64,000 bases of DNA from Clostridiales bacterium (GTDB taxonomy: Bacteria > Bacillota > Clostridia > Lachnospirales > Cellulosilyticaceae), in contig DYCF01000007.1 in assembly GCA_019418225.1 (NCBI GenBank), positions 1-64,000 on the forward strand, in the 5' to 3' direction. The translations under genes were made by a program, and so were the position numbers. Every line of letters begins with the position of its first letter. Position 1 is the first letter of the stretch. Shown piece after piece: positions 7,240 to 17,093 of the stretch. The notes beneath the pieces were generated by a model. The model was not told the DNA's origin and made no database searches. It saw nothing but the letters and a program-made list of their open reading frames with translations.

Positions 7240-9936
7240 ATGAAAAACAAAAAACTTTATGGTTTCGTAACAAGCGTTCTTGTTGGCGCACAATGTTTAG
7301 CACCTCTTACAACACTTGCAGCAACACAAGCAAGCGACAGTATCGATTATGGTGATCGTTTCTTACAATTCTATGACAAAATCGTTCCTGAAAAAGATGC
7401 AAGTGGTAAAGCAGTAGGGGCATTTTTCAGTGAAGATGGTATTCCTTATCATTCAATTGAAACAATGAACTGTGAAGCTCCTGACCAAGGACATGAATCA
7501 ACTAGTGAAGCTGCTAGTTACTATGTATGGTTAGAGGCTATGAGAGGTAGATTAACAGGAGACTTCTCTGGTATCGAAGAATCTTGGAGAGTTATTGAAG
7601 ACTACTTCATTCCAACAGAGAAAGATCAACCAACAAATAATGTAGGTAAAGCTACATATGCAGCTGAGTATCCATTACCAGATTATTATCCAAGTGAATT
7701 AAAATTCAATCAAACAGCTGGTACGGACCCAATTGCAAATGAACTTGCTAATGCATATGGTAACAAAATGATGTATGGTATGCACTGGTTAATCGACTGT
7801 GATAACTGGTACGGATATGGTCAAAGAGGAGATGGTACATCTACACCATCATATATCAATACTTTCCAACGTGGTGAACAAGAATCAACATTTGAAACAG
7901 TTACTCATCCATCATGGGAAGCTTTCAAATGGGGTGGTTCAAATGGATTCCTTCCATTATTTACAATTGATGCTAACTACTCTAAACAATGGCGTTACAC
8001 AGATGCTCCAGATGCTGATGCACGTACAGTTCAAGCTATGTACTGGGCTAAAGAATGGGCTAAAGATTACAATGTAGACCTTTCTACATACACAGCTAAA
8101 GCTGCTAAGATGGGTGACTACTTAAGATACGCTATGTTTGATAAATACTTTGTAAAACAAGGTGCACAAAGCTTCACACCAGGTACAGGATATGATTCTT
8201 GTGGATACTTATTATCTTGGTACTATGCATGGGGCGGCGCTCTTGATGGATCTTGGGGTTGGAGAATTGGTTCAAGCTACAATCACTTTGGTTACCAATC
8301 ACCAGTTGCAGCTTACATCCTTTCTACAGATGATGAAATCAAACCAAAATCAACAAATGGTGCAAGAGACTGGGCACAAAGCTTAGACAGACAAATTGAA
8401 TTCTATCAATGGTTACAATCTGCTGAAGGTGGTATCGCTGGTGGTTCTTGTAACTCACTTGGTGGTCAATATCAAAAATATCCATCAGGAGCAAGTACAT
8501 TCTACGGTACAATCTATGATGAAGACCCAGTATATCATGATCCATCAAGTAACAGATGGTTTGGTATGCAAGCTTGGTCAATGCAACGTATGGCTGAGTA
8601 CTACTACTTATCAGGCGATTCAAGAGTTAAAGACTTACTTGATAAATGGTCTGCTTGGGCTGCATCAGAAGTTCATGTATATGATGACAGCTTCGAAATT
8701 CCAAGTAACTTAGCTTGGGAAGGTCAACCAGACACATGGACAGGATCATCTACAGGTAATCCAAATCTTCATGTAACAGTTGACACATATGGCGAGGACC
8801 TTGGTGTAGCTGGTTCATTATCTAATGCACTTCTTTACTATGCAGCAGCTACTAAGAAATATAGCCCAGAGCAAGATTGGGAAACATACTACAATACAGC
8901 TAAAGACTTATTAGACTGTATTTGGGATAACTACCAAGATGATAAAGGTATCGTATCTTCAGAAAATCGTCAAGACTTCGTTCGTATCTTCGAACAAGAA
9001 GTATATGTTCCATCTAACTTCCAAGGTAAAATGGCTAATGGCGATGAAATTAAATCTGGTGTAACATTCCTTGATATTCGTTCTAAATACAAAGAAGACC
9101 CAGACTTCCCAAGACTTCAAGCAGCTTATGAAGAATACCAGAAGACTGGCGAATTCAACTTCGAAATGAACTACCATAGATGGTGGGCACAATGTGACTA
9201 CGCTGTTGCTTTAGGAACAATGGACTTCTTATTCGGTGAACACAAAGAAGTAGTACTTCCACAAGTAAATGTAACAGTAACACCAGCTACAGTTGATATT
9301 AAAGATGGTGCACAAACAGTAACAGTTAAAGTAGATTCTACAATTGCAGAAGGTTCTGTAGATAAAGTAGTCCTTAAAGCAAATGGTGAAGAAATCGGAA
9401 CAGTAAATGCTGCAAGTGGTACATTTACTTACACAGCAGATACAGTTGGCGATGTAAAATTTGAAGCAGTAGCAACATCTGATCAAGGTAAAGATGGTAG
9501 AGGTAATGCAACTCTTACAGTAGTAAATACAGATGTACCACCTGTAAATGAAAATGTAAATGCAAATGTTTCTCTTACAGGCAATGGTAACACAGTTAGT
9601 GCTAAAGTAACTGTTACAGCTAACAAAGAAACAGCACTTAACACATTTACAATCAAACAAACATTCAAAGCTGATGGTGTAACAGGTACTCCAGTAGTAT
9701 ATATTGATAACGTTGGTGGTCAATTCAATAGTGCTCCTTGGTACTTAAGCCTTAACGGTAATACAAATGCTACAGTTGAATCACTTGGTAATGGTGAATA
9801 CTGCTTAACAATAACATTCTCAAGCAGTCAAACAATCGCACCAAACAATGGTACAATTACAGCTGACTTACGTATCTGCCAAAGCAACTGGGCTAACTTC
9901 TCTAATGTAACTACAGGTACATTAACAGTTCAATAA
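7240..9936 (+). CDS. Secreted GH48 cellulase (cellobiohydrolase) with Ig-like and C-terminal beta-sandwich domains
   Basis: An 898-residue secreted exoglucanase that releases cellobiose processively from cellulose chain ends. A Sec signal peptide covers about residues 1-28. The GH48 catalytic domain runs from about 32 to 665. It contains the family pattern [18 protein letters not shown], with Glu90 in the position of the proton donor. An Ig-like module (about 680-765) follows. The last 130 residues form a beta-rich module ([34 protein letters not shown]) that looks like a distant CBM3 or CBM2-type binding domain. There is no dockerin, so the enzyme is free or surface-associated, not cellulosomal. 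The GH9 gene follows 116 bases later behind a terminator. Confidence 0.93.
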   Translation: MKNKKLYGFVTSVLVGAQCLAPLTTLAATQASDSIDYGDRFLQFYDKIVPEKDASGKAVGAFFSEDGIPYHSIETMNCEAPDQGHESTSEAASYYVWLEAMRGRLTGDFSGIEESWRVIEDYFIPTEKDQPTNNVGKATYAAEYPLPDYYPSELKFNQTAGTDPIANELANAYGNKMMYGMHWLIDCDNWYGYGQRGDGTSTPSYINTFQRGEQESTFETVTHPSWEAFKWGGSNGFLPLFTIDANYSKQWRYTDAPDADARTVQAMYWAKEWAKDYNVDLSTYTAKAAKMGDYLRYAMFDKYFVKQGAQSFTPGTGYDSCGYLLSWYYAWGGALDGSWGWRIGSSYNHFGYQSPVAAYILSTDDEIKPKSTNGARDWAQSLDRQIEFYQWLQSAEGGIAGGSCNSLGGQYQKYPSGASTFYGTIYDEDPVYHDPSSNRWFGMQAWSMQRMAEYYYLSGDSRVKDLLDKWSAWAASEVHVYDDSFEIPSNLAWEGQPDTWTGSSTGNPNLHVTVDTYGEDLGVAGSLSNALLYYAAATKKYSPEQDWETYYNTAKDLLDCIWDNYQDDKGIVSSENRQDFVRIFEQEVYVPSNFQGKMANGDEIKSGVTFLDIRSKYKEDPDFPRLQAAYEEYQKTGEFNFEMNYHRWWAQCDYAVALGTMDFLFGEHKEVVLPQVNVTVTPATVDIKDGAQTVTVKVDSTIAEGSVDKVVLKANGEEIGTVNAASGTFTYTADTVGDVKFEAVATSDQGKDGRGNATLTVVNTDVPPVNENVNANVSLTGNGNTVSAKVTVTANKETALNTFTIKQTFKADGVTGTPVVYIDNVGGQFNSAPWYLSLNGNTNATVESLGNGEYCLTITFSSSQTIAPNNGTITADLRICQSNWANFSNVTTGTLTVQ

Positions 9937-9972
9937 GAAATAGTAAGAGTTAAAAACTCATTATATGTAACT

Positions 9973-10012
9973 AGAAAACCCGGCAAATAAGAGAGTTTGC
10001 CGGGTTTTCTAA
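9973..10012 (+). terminator. GH48 gene terminator
   Basis: The stem aaaacccggcaaa/tttgccgggtttt is a strong intrinsic terminator. It would limit read-through into the GH9 gene, so that gene may be expressed at a lower level or from its own promoter in this short gap. Confidence 0.9.
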
Positions 10013-10052
10013 TAGTAAATTATGCAAATAAAACATAGGAAGGAAGAATGCT

Positions 10053-13000
10053 ATGAATAAAGGTAAAAGAATATGGAGCAGTATGATTTCCGCTGCAATG
10101 GTTGCTTCTACAGTAGCAATGCCAGCTGCGAATGTTATGGCAGCATCTAGTAATTTTAATTATGCTGAAGCATTGCAAAAAGGTATTATGTTTTATGAAT
10201 TCCAAAAGTCTGGTGATTTACCAGATAATCAACGTAATAATTGGCGTGGGGATTCATGCTTAGAGGATGGTGCTGATGCAGGATTAGATTTAACAGGTGG
10301 TTGGTTTGATGCAGGTGATAATGTTAAATTTAATTTACCAATGTCTTACACATCTACAATGCTTGCTTGGTCATATCTAGAAGATGAAGACATTTATAAA
10401 GCAAGCGGTGAAGATGAATTTTTATTAGATGAAATCAAATGGGCAAATGATTACTTCATTAAATGTAATCCAGATGCTAATACATATTATTTTCAAGTAG
10501 GTGATGGTAATGCTGACCATGCATTCTGGGGTGCAGCAGAAATCCTTCAAATGGATAGACCATCTTATAAAGTAACAGTAGGTCAGCCAGGTTCAGCAGT
10601 AGCTGGCGAAACAGCAGCTTCACTTGCCGCTTGTGCTATGGTATTTGAAGATATTGACCCAGCTTACTCAGCAGAGTGTTTAGCACATGCAAAACAACTT
10701 TATGCACTAGCAGAAGCTATGGGCGGTGATACATATTATGATAGTATTGCTGGTTCATTCTATAAATCATGGAGCGGTTATAATGATGAACTTGCATGGG
10801 CAGGTGCATGGTTATACAAAGCAACAGGAGATGAAAAATATTTAGCAAAGGCTGAGACAGCTGCAGCTAAATTTGGCCCTGAAGATCAAGGTGGTACAGA
10901 AGTAGCCTATACATGGGGACATAACTGGGATGATGTACATTTAGGCGCATCACTTCTCTTAGCACAAATTACAGATAAAGATGCATATAAAACAAACATT
11001 GAAAACCATTTAGATTATTGGGCAACAGATCATAATGGAAAATCTATCACACGTACACCTAAAGGACTTGCATGGCTTACAGAATGGGGTCCACTTAGAT
11101 ATGCAGCAACAGTTGGCTTCATGGCATCTGTTTATGCGGATTGGGATGGTTGTAGTGCACAAAAAGCAGAAGAATACAAAACTTTTGCTAAGACACAAGC
11201 TGATTATATGTTAGGAAGCACAGGTCGCAGCTTTGTAGTAGGATTTGGTGAAAATGCACCTGAAAGACCACACCACAGAACAGCACATGGTGGTTGGGAA
11301 AATAATCTTAATGGTGAACCAAAACAACACCGCCACACATTAGTAGGTGCATTAGTAGGTGGTCCAAATAGTAGTGATGGTTATAATGACGTTATCACAG
11401 ACTATGTAGCAAATGAAGTAGCATGTGACTACAATGCAGGTTTTGTAGGTCTTATGGCTAAGATGTACAAACAATATGGTGGTACACTTGTTGAAAACTT
11501 AAATGCAATTGAAGAAGTAGGAGAAGAAATTTTCCTTGAAGCAGGTATTAATGCACAAGATAATACCAATGCAATTAACTTTGTTGAGTTTAAATTCATG
11601 CTTCGTAACCATACAGCATGGCCAGCAAGAGTAACAGATAAATTAACATACAGGATTTTCTTAGATTTATCTGATGTTATTGCAAAAGGTTATACAGCAG
11701 ATCAAATGACTGCACAAGCTAATTACAAACAATACAGTGGCACAAAAGTATCTAAAGTATTACCACTTGATGAAGAAAACAATATTTATTATGTAGATGT
11801 TGACTTAACTGGTGCTAAAATTTACCCAGGTGGTCAATCAGAAAGTAGAAATGAAGTACAACTTAGAATTGCAGCACCATGCAAATGGGATTACACAAAG
11901 AGCTATTCATACCAAGGTTTAGCAGGTAGCAGTTCAAGTAATATGGTACGTGCTACAAATATTGCTGTATATGATGATGGCAAATTAGTATATGGTAGCG
12001 AGGCTGTTCCATCAGCACCACAATATGCACCAGTTGTATCACTTGTTACACCAAAAGATGGAGACGTATATGACTTCAGCGATGGTAATATTAGTGCAAT
12101 TAAACTTGCTGCTAATGCAACAGTTCAAGATAGTACAGTTAAATCAGTTACATTTTATGTAAATGGAAAAGCTACTGAAACAGTAGTACCAACAGGGGAT
12201 ATGGCAGAAACACAGCTTACAGTACCAGACTTTAGTACAGCTAAAGATGGTGTAGAAACATATACAATTAAAGCAGTAGCAACAGCTGAAAACGGCAAGA
12301 AAACAGAAAGTGAAACAGCTACAATCACAGTAAAATTGCCAGTTAAAGAAGCACCAACAGTTGTAATTACTGAGCCAAAAGATGGTGATGTAATTGACTT
12401 TAGCAAAGGTAGTGATGAGATTACAGTTAAAGCCGATGCTACAGTAAAAGGCAGTACAATTGATAAAGTAGAATTCTTCGTAAATGGTGAAAGCATTGGA
12501 GAAGCAACTACAGATTATGCAGCAACATTCAAACCAGCTGGCTATGCTGATAAAGCAGGTGTAGCTAATGAATATGTATTAACAGCTACAGCAACAGCAG
12601 CTAATGGTACAGTAACTACATCAGAACCAGTAACAATTAAGGTACAATTACCAGAAAAACCAGCTCCAGTAGTAGAGATTATTACACCAGATGCTGGAGA
12701 GAAATTTGAAGAAGAAACAACAACAGTTCAAGTTGTAGCAACAGCAGATATTGCAGAAGGCAATGTTGACAAAGTAATCTTCTATGCAGATGGTAAGGCA
12801 TTTGCAACTGTAGATAATACTGTAGATGGTGTATATACAGCATCATATACAGTAGAAGGTACAGTAACAGAAATGGGTATATTAACACCAGTTGTATTTA
12901 CAGCTGTAGCAGTATCTGATTTAGGCGCAGAAACAACAAGTGAAGCAGTATCAGTAGAAATTCAAAAACCTGTTAAGGCAGCACCAGTTGTAAGCTTTGA

Positions 13001-13451
13001 TTTAGGTATTGCAAATAGCAGCAATGGTGGAACAAATACTAATACAATTACAAATAACTTTGTAATTAGTCATTTAGGTGGAGATGAAGTAGATTTATCA
13101 AAACTTTCACTTCGTTATTTCTTTACAAAAGATGGTACAGCTGACCAAACTGTATGGGTTGATAATGCAGCAGCACAAATGAATTATGATCCTTGGTATG
13201 TATCATACACAGGTAAGATTCAAGGAAAAGCTGTAACGATGACAGCGCCAACAGAAGATGCTGACTCATATATTGAAATCTTATTTAATGGCACAGATAC
13301 GCTTAAATCAGGTGCACAATTAACTATCGCAACAAGAACAGCCAAAAATGATTGGAGCAATTATGACCAAACAAATGACTTCTCTTATGGTGATAGCAAT
13401 AAGATAGCAGTATACTATGATGGTGAATTAATAGCAGGTATGGAACCATAA
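10053..13451 (+). CDS. Secreted GH9 processive endoglucanase, GH9-CBM3c-Ig3-CBM3
   Basis: A 1132-residue secreted cellulase. A signal peptide spans about 1-31. The GH9 domain (about 34-475) shows the catalytic-base motif GGWFDAGDN, with Asp86 and Asp89. Near residue 455, NEVACDYNAGF carries the acid Glu. A CBM3c-like module (about 485-640) contributes to processivity in this family. Three Ig-like repeats follow (starting near 652, 760 and 860, each opening with APVV or APTV and TPKDG-type loops). A CBM3 cellulose-binding module closes the protein (about 975-1132; DLSKLSLRYFFT, AKNDWSNYDQTNDFSYGD). No dockerin or S-layer domain is present. Together with the GH48 enzyme it makes the classic exo/endo synergistic pair of a non-cellulosomal system. 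Confidence 0.95.
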   Translation: MNKGKRIWSSMISAAMVASTVAMPAANVMAASSNFNYAEALQKGIMFYEFQKSGDLPDNQRNNWRGDSCLEDGADAGLDLTGGWFDAGDNVKFNLPMSYTSTMLAWSYLEDEDIYKASGEDEFLLDEIKWANDYFIKCNPDANTYYFQVGDGNADHAFWGAAEILQMDRPSYKVTVGQPGSAVAGETAASLAACAMVFEDIDPAYSAECLAHAKQLYALAEAMGGDTYYDSIAGSFYKSWSGYNDELAWAGAWLYKATGDEKYLAKAETAAAKFGPEDQGGTEVAYTWGHNWDDVHLGASLLLAQITDKDAYKTNIENHLDYWATDHNGKSITRTPKGLAWLTEWGPLRYAATVGFMASVYADWDGCSAQKAEEYKTFAKTQADYMLGSTGRSFVVGFGENAPERPHHRTAHGGWENNLNGEPKQHRHTLVGALVGGPNSSDGYNDVITDYVANEVACDYNAGFVGLMAKMYKQYGGTLVENLNAIEEVGEEIFLEAGINAQDNTNAINFVEFKFMLRNHTAWPARVTDKLTYRIFLDLSDVIAKGYTADQMTAQANYKQYSGTKVSKVLPLDEENNIYYVDVDLTGAKIYPGGQSESRNEVQLRIAAPCKWDYTKSYSYQGLAGSSSSNMVRATNIAVYDDGKLVYGSEAVPSAPQYAPVVSLVTPKDGDVYDFSDGNISAIKLAANATVQDSTVKSVTFYVNGKATETVVPTGDMAETQLTVPDFSTAKDGVETYTIKAVATAENGKKTESETATITVKLPVKEAPTVVITEPKDGDVIDFSKGSDEITVKADATVKGSTIDKVEFFVNGESIGEATTDYAATFKPAGYADKAGVANEYVLTATATAANGTVTTSEPVTIKVQLPEKPAPVVEIITPDAGEKFEEETTTVQVVATADIAEGNVDKVIFYADGKAFATVDNTVDGVYTASYTVEGTVTEMGILTPVVFTAVAVSDLGAETTSEAVSVEIQKPVKAAPVVSFDLGIANSSNGGTNTNTITNNFVISHLGGDEVDLSKLSLRYFFTKDGTADQTVWVDNAAAQMNYDPWYVSYTGKIQGKAVTMTAPTEDADSYIEILFNGTDTLKSGAQLTIATRTAKNDWSNYDQTNDFSYGDSNKIAVYYDGELIAGMEP

Positions 13452-13489
13452 AAAAGTAAGAAAAAGTCAATAAATTACTTTGTAAAGAC

Positions 13490-13543
13490 AAAAGGAGGTG
13501 CACGAGATTTTAAATAATTTCGTGAGACCTCCTTATTTTTTTT
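13490..13543 (+). terminator. GH9 gene terminator
   Basis: A long stem aaggaggtgcacgag with its partner ctcgtgagacctcctt-type arm ends in a run of T residues. Confidence 0.85.
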
Positions 13544-13903
13544 AATAGCATAGGAAAGGCAGATTTTTAACTTTCTTATCTCTAAACTTAAAATGTGGGG
13601 TGAAAAATATATGCTATTTTGCAGCCAAAAAAATAGTATATATGAAGGAAAAGGAAGAATTGATGGTTAGATACTTTTAAGTTAAAAATAGATAGAGAAG
13701 TGAGTCAATGTAAACTGTACAAAAATTAGTTAATGTAAACTATAAAAATATACAATTTTTTATCAAAATAAAATTAAAAAACAATAAATTATATGAAAAG
13801 TCTATAAAATTATGTTAGAATAGTCGTAGAAGCATTATAGAGGGAAGTACTGATGTATTAGCTACAAAAAAAATCATTGAAAGAAGAAGGATGGGGGACA
13901 AAG
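13544..13903 (+). promoter_or_regulatory. Upstream region of the LytTR regulator with candidate operator
   Basis: Two direct copies of aatgtaaact lie at 13707-13716 and 13732-13741, 25 bp apart. The reverse complement of the first copy extended (gtacagttt) recurs just upstream of the peptide promoter at 15987. A weak -10 (TAGAAT, 13816-13821) lies about 80 bases before the start. The rest of the stretch is AT-rich, with nothing recognisable. Confidence 0.45.
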
Positions 13904-14623
13904 ATGATTAGAATAGCTATATGTGAGGATGAAAAGATTTTTAGAGATCATTTAATCAAACTATTGAAGGATTACTTTGAAGAACGAAAAATTGACTATT
14001 TCATAGATGACTTTTTAAGAGGAGAAGACTTACTTAAAGTGTCACTTGATCAATACGATATATTTTGCCTTGATGTAGCCATACAAGATGGTATGAGTGG
14101 TATAGAGACAGCTAAAAGAATACGTGAAAAAATTCATACGAGTGACATTATCTTTACAACAAGCCATCAAGAAGAAGCATATAAGGCTTTTGAGGTAAAC
14201 ACCTTGAGGTACTTATTGAAACCGATACAGAAGGACGAGCTAGAACAAACATTAGACTTAGCCCTAAAAAGAAAGGAGGAGAGAGAAAGCCAAATTCTTG
14301 TTTTAAACCAAGGACAAAAATTTATACAAGTACCGTTGGTAGATATTCTTTACTTTGAAACACAAGACCGTAAAATTAAAGTAAATACTATGAAAAAGCC
14401 ATATGTTGTAGACAATAAAATTAATGAACTAGAAAAAAAACTAGTTGACCGTAATTTCTTTAGAATCCATAAATCATACTTAATTAACATGCACTATATT
14501 CGCGAACACGATCAAAGTACTGTTACCATGCAAAATGGCGATGTCGTCTACATAAGCCGACTCAAACTTAAGAACTTCAAAGAAAAATTCAGCGCATTCT
14601 TAAGGAGGGAGCGTGGTGAATAG
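13904..14623 (+). CDS. LytTR-family response regulator (AgrA/ComE type)
   Basis: A 239-residue two-component regulator. The receiver domain (about 1-120) has the acidic pocket CEDE near the N-terminus, the phospho-acceptor Asp in IFCLDVAIQDGMSG, and conserved Thr and Lys (TTSHQ; LLKPI). A LytTR DNA-binding domain follows (about 135-235; ILYFETQDRKIKV, FFRIHKSYLINMHYI). I chose ATG 13904 rather than TTG 13877 because it follows a G-rich site and begins the canonical IRIAICEDE. The kinase gene overlaps its end. Regulators of this family bind direct repeats near -35 elements and are driven by peptide-sensing AgrC-type kinases. Confidence 0.92.
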   Translation: MIRIAICEDEKIFRDHLIKLLKDYFEERKIDYFIDDFLRGEDLLKVSLDQYDIFCLDVAIQDGMSGIETAKRIREKIHTSDIIFTTSHQEEAYKAFEVNTLRYLLKPIQKDELEQTLDLALKRKEERESQILVLNQGQKFIQVPLVDILYFETQDRKIKVNTMKKPYVVDNKINELEKKLVDRNFFRIHKSYLINMHYIREHDQSTVTMQNGDVVYISRLKLKNFKEKFSAFLRRERGE

Positions 14624-15962
14624 CATGATAAGAGAGCTATTTATATGTGCCGTGCAGCTCTGTGCGTATGCAATTTCTGCATATTTAGTTATGGATTTAT
14701 TTTCAGTGAGAGCGAAGATTACTAGGAAGAGAATTAGAAATTATATTATATATGGCATCATCATGTATACTGCGCTGATTGGTGTCCTAGGGATGCCTGT
14801 ACCAAGGGGGCTTGTATTATACACAGGGGTATGGATCATTTGCTTTTTATTTGAAGAAAAACAAGTTTTAACGAAGGCATGGAAAGTAATAGCAGCTGTA
14901 TGTATTGAAAGTTTATTAGAATTCGTATGTAATCTTTTTGGAGATTGGTTTTTTAATAATGTATGGAATCATTGGGTGGTATATAATTTAATGGTAAATG
15001 TATTGACTGCTTGTATCATAACAACTGCAGTAATAATAGTAAGGAAACTTAAAATATTTAAGCAAACAAAGGTTGAAAGCATCATATTTTTAAAGTCAGA
15101 AGCGATACTCCTATGTATGTTAGGCATCTGTGCATTAGTTACTAATCTAATAGCTAATGCAATATATGTGTATGATGGAGAAATATACATAAGTACGGTA
15201 AACTTAGCAGTTTGGGGAATAGGGAATACATTAGCCGCAATATGCTTGATATTAGGGATTGATAAAAATATTGCTGAAAATTATTATCAAAAGGTAAATG
15301 AACTTATTGAAAAGCAGTTTAAAAATCAAGTAAACTATTATGAAAAAATAGAAGAAAGCAACAAGGAAATCAGGGCTATTAAGCATGATATGAAAAATCA
15401 CTTAATAAGTATGCAAGGCTTGCTTCATAATAACCAGTTACAGGAATTAGATGAGTACATAGAGGATATTCGTACGACAATTAGCAAAAAGGTGTCCCTT
15501 ATAAAAACGGGAAACACGATTGTAGATGCCATATTAAATGAAAAAAGTGGCGTAGCTCATGATAAAAATATTGTTATGGAGATAGAAGCAAGCGTTCAGC
15601 AAAATATGGGCATTGAACTGATTGACCTTTGTATTATGTTATCAAATAGCATTGATAATGCCATAGAAGCCTGTGAGCGTATTGAAGATATAAGCAGTCG
15701 TAAGATTAAAATAAAGTGTAATTATCAAGCTGGTTATTTCTTTTATGAAATTACTAATCCCATGAAGGAAGAGAAAATATCGGGTGTAAAAAATAAACTG
15801 CGTACAATTAAGAAGGATAAGGAAAATCATGGATTTGGCGTAGGTAATATTACACAAAGTGCAAGGAAATATGGGGGGGAAGTTAGAACAAGTGCTGATA
15901 ATTTTGTGTTTAAATTAGAAATAGAGATTAATACTAGGGAAATAGTTGCACTTCAGGCATAG
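14616..15962 (+). CDS. AgrC-type sensor histidine kinase, intact
   Basis: About 448 residues. The N-terminal 210 form roughly six membrane helices, as in AgrC-type peptide receptors. A cytosolic GHKL kinase region follows. The H-box is intact (RAIKHDMKNHLISMQ), as are the N-box (SNSIDNAIEACERI, with the Mg-binding Asn) and the G-box (HGFGVGNITQSARKYGG). It should autophosphorylate and pass phosphate to the overlapping LytTR regulator. Tandem GTGs and an ATG compete as starts (14613, 14616, 14625). GTG 14616 has the best distance from aaggaggg. It is the reference for judging the four degenerate relatives downstream. Confidence 0.92.
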   Translation: MNSMIRELFICAVQLCAYAISAYLVMDLFSVRAKITRKRIRNYIIYGIIMYTALIGVLGMPVPRGLVLYTGVWIICFLFEEKQVLTKAWKVIAAVCIESLLEFVCNLFGDWFFNNVWNHWVVYNLMVNVLTACIITTAVIIVRKLKIFKQTKVESIIFLKSEAILLCMLGICALVTNLIANAIYVYDGEIYISTVNLAVWGIGNTLAAICLILGIDKNIAENYYQKVNELIEKQFKNQVNYYEKIEESNKEIRAIKHDMKNHLISMQGLLHNNQLQELDEYIEDIRTTISKKVSLIKTGNTIVDAILNEKSGVAHDKNIVMEIEASVQQNMGIELIDLCIMLSNSIDNAIEACERIEDISSRKIKIKCNYQAGYFFYEITNPMKEEKISGVKNKLRTIKKDKENHGFGVGNITQSARKYGGEVRTSADNFVFKLEIEINTREIVALQA

Positions 15963-15966
15963 AAAG

Positions 15967-16035
15967 GTTACATTTTAAACAAAAGTGTACAGTTTGTACT
16001 AAAAACATTGAAAATTAAAAATAAAATTGTATAAT
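15967..16035 (+). promoter_or_regulatory. Promoter of the GG-peptide gene with candidate LytTR operator
   Basis: TTGAAA (16008-16013) and TATAAT (16030-16035), 16 bp apart, make a good promoter. Directly upstream of the -35 lies gtgtacagtttgtac (15985-15999). On the complementary strand this reads aaactgtaca and then, 11 bases on, aatgtaac. The regulator's own upstream region has aaactgtaca, 10 bases, then aatgtaaac. The position is that of an activator-dependent promoter. Confidence 0.6.
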
Positions 16036-16074
16036 GTAATTAATAAATGAAGTTATCAAGGGAGGATGAAGGAT

Positions 16075-16203
16075 ATGTTAGATAATTTAAATGTTGAATT
16101 CGAAGAGATGGATATGGAAGAGTTACAGGAAGAAGTAGATGGAGGATTAGCTTGTGTATGTGATGGAGCCGCATATTTGGTTGTTAGACCTAAAAGACCT
16201 TAA
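16075..16203 (+). CDS. Small double-glycine-leader peptide, candidate signal or bacteriocin-like peptide
   Basis: A 42-residue gene too short for usual ORF cut-offs. A gggagga ribosome site lies eight bases before the ATG, and a clear promoter precedes it. The first 24 residues are very acidic (EEMDMEELQEEVDGG), a typical double-glycine leader cut by C39-type peptidase transporters. The remaining 18 residues (LACVCDGAAYLVVRPKRP) contain a CxC pair, a hydrophobic middle and a basic Arg/Lys/Pro tail. It directly follows the intact kinase gene. No C39 transporter, AgrB or maturation enzyme is in the window. It could be the autoinducer read by the neighbouring kinases or a small antimicrobial; which is unproven. 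Confidence 0.7.
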   Translation: MLDNLNVEFEEMDMEELQEEVDGGLACVCDGAAYLVVRPKRP

Positions 16204-16314
16204 GGTAAGGAAAAATTACCAACTTAAATAATACTTATCGAAATAAGTTCTGATTTCTTTTTATAATAGTTTTAAAAACGCCTACATAATGAACTAAAGG
16301 ATGAAATAAAAAAT

Positions 16315-16537
16315 AAGCTAACATACAAGTTAGCTTCAGATTGTTGACAAATGAATTTTCCCAAAATAAACTCACAAATTAAGTGAGGATTATTCAAGAA
16401 AATCTATTAAAATAGGGGTAAAAAGAGCAGTTTAGGTCCATTTTTACCTCTGTTTTCTATTTCTAGACTAGTAAAATACTATGGAAAAGTTAATTGTCTA
16501 CAGCCTGAAGCTAACATACAAGTTAGCTTATTTTTTT
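16315..16537. repeat. MITE-like element with about 45-bp terminal inverted repeats
   Basis: The ends (about 16315-16361 and 16491-16537) are inverted repeats of each other. Each consists of an outer palindrome, gctaacatacaagttagc, followed inward by ttcag(att/gct)gt(t/a)gacaa and a tttcc stretch. The core holds a second hairpin, aggggtaaaaa/tttttacctct. No coding sequence is present. The right end runs into T residues, so it may double as a terminator for the peptide gene. A half copy of the same family begins the window. Confidence 0.65.
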
Positions 16538-16605
16538 GTCTGTAAGAACTTGTTATAATTAAAAAAGGTAGTACGAAAATGTATAGTGACTAAAGGAGGC
16601 ATAGA

Positions 16606-16860
16606 ATGTTTTTTAAACATAAATTTAAAAATTCACTAGAACAACAAATAGAAACGCTAATTAATGACCTTAAGCTTTATTTAGAAAATAATTATAAGGA
16701 TTTGGCGATTCAATCTAGAAGAGAGGCTGTTGCATTAGTGGAGGAGAGCTATGAACAAGGAAAGCTTTCGGATAAGAGTTATGCCAAATATAAAGCTATT
16801 TTGAGTGAGTATACAGAGAATATGAAGGGGTATAATCATCAACAATTTTACAGAAGTTAA
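16606..16860 (+). CDS. Small acidic/basic helical protein of unknown function
   Basis: An 84-residue protein I do not recognise. It has a good ribosome site (aaaggagg, eight bases before the ATG) and codon use like its neighbours. It is predicted to be almost entirely helical and charged, without membrane segments or Cys (LEQQIETLINDLKLYLENNY, then SRREAVALVEESYEQGKLSD). It lies alone between the MITE-like element and a terminator, inside the signalling island. A cytosolic role is likely; no function can be given. Confidence 0.65.
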   Translation: MFFKHKFKNSLEQQIETLINDLKLYLENNYKDLAIQSRREAVALVEESYEQGKLSDKSYAKYKAILSEYTENMKGYNHQQFYRS

Positions 16861-16895
16861 AGGGGAATATTATATAAATATATATATATTTATGG

Positions 16896-16946
16896 TAAAG
16901 GGATAGTGTACTAATAATATTTTAGTATATTATCCCTTATTTTTTT
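16896..16946 (+). terminator. Terminator after the 84-residue protein gene
   Basis: The arms aagggataGTGTACTAATAAT-type and attttagtatattatccctt pair over about 18 bp and end in T residues. Confidence 0.75.
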
Positions 16947-17093
16947 GTGAAAAATAATTGTTGAGGAGAAGAGTGCATAAATTTCTATTAAAAAATTCGG
17001 AATATTTTAGTATACTGAAGAAAAACGACTAAGGAATCTAAAGATAATATAGAGAATAAATAATAGTTGAAAGGGGAATGGGATGAGACACAT

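Noticed and set aside
9229..9723. 164-codon Cys/Tyr-rich frame antisense to the GH48 gene
   Set aside because: Composition reflects the Thr/Val-rich coding strand; no start signal.
13877..13903. Upstream TTG start for the LytTR regulator
   Set aside because: The added residues are not part of the receiver fold, and the ATG at 13904 opens the canonical IRIAICEDE.
16075..16203. Reading the small peptide as a classical AgrD
   Set aside because: It lacks the amphipathic AgrD leader, the Cys-to-C-terminus spacing of the thiolactone ring and a neighbouring agrB; the GG leader fits better.
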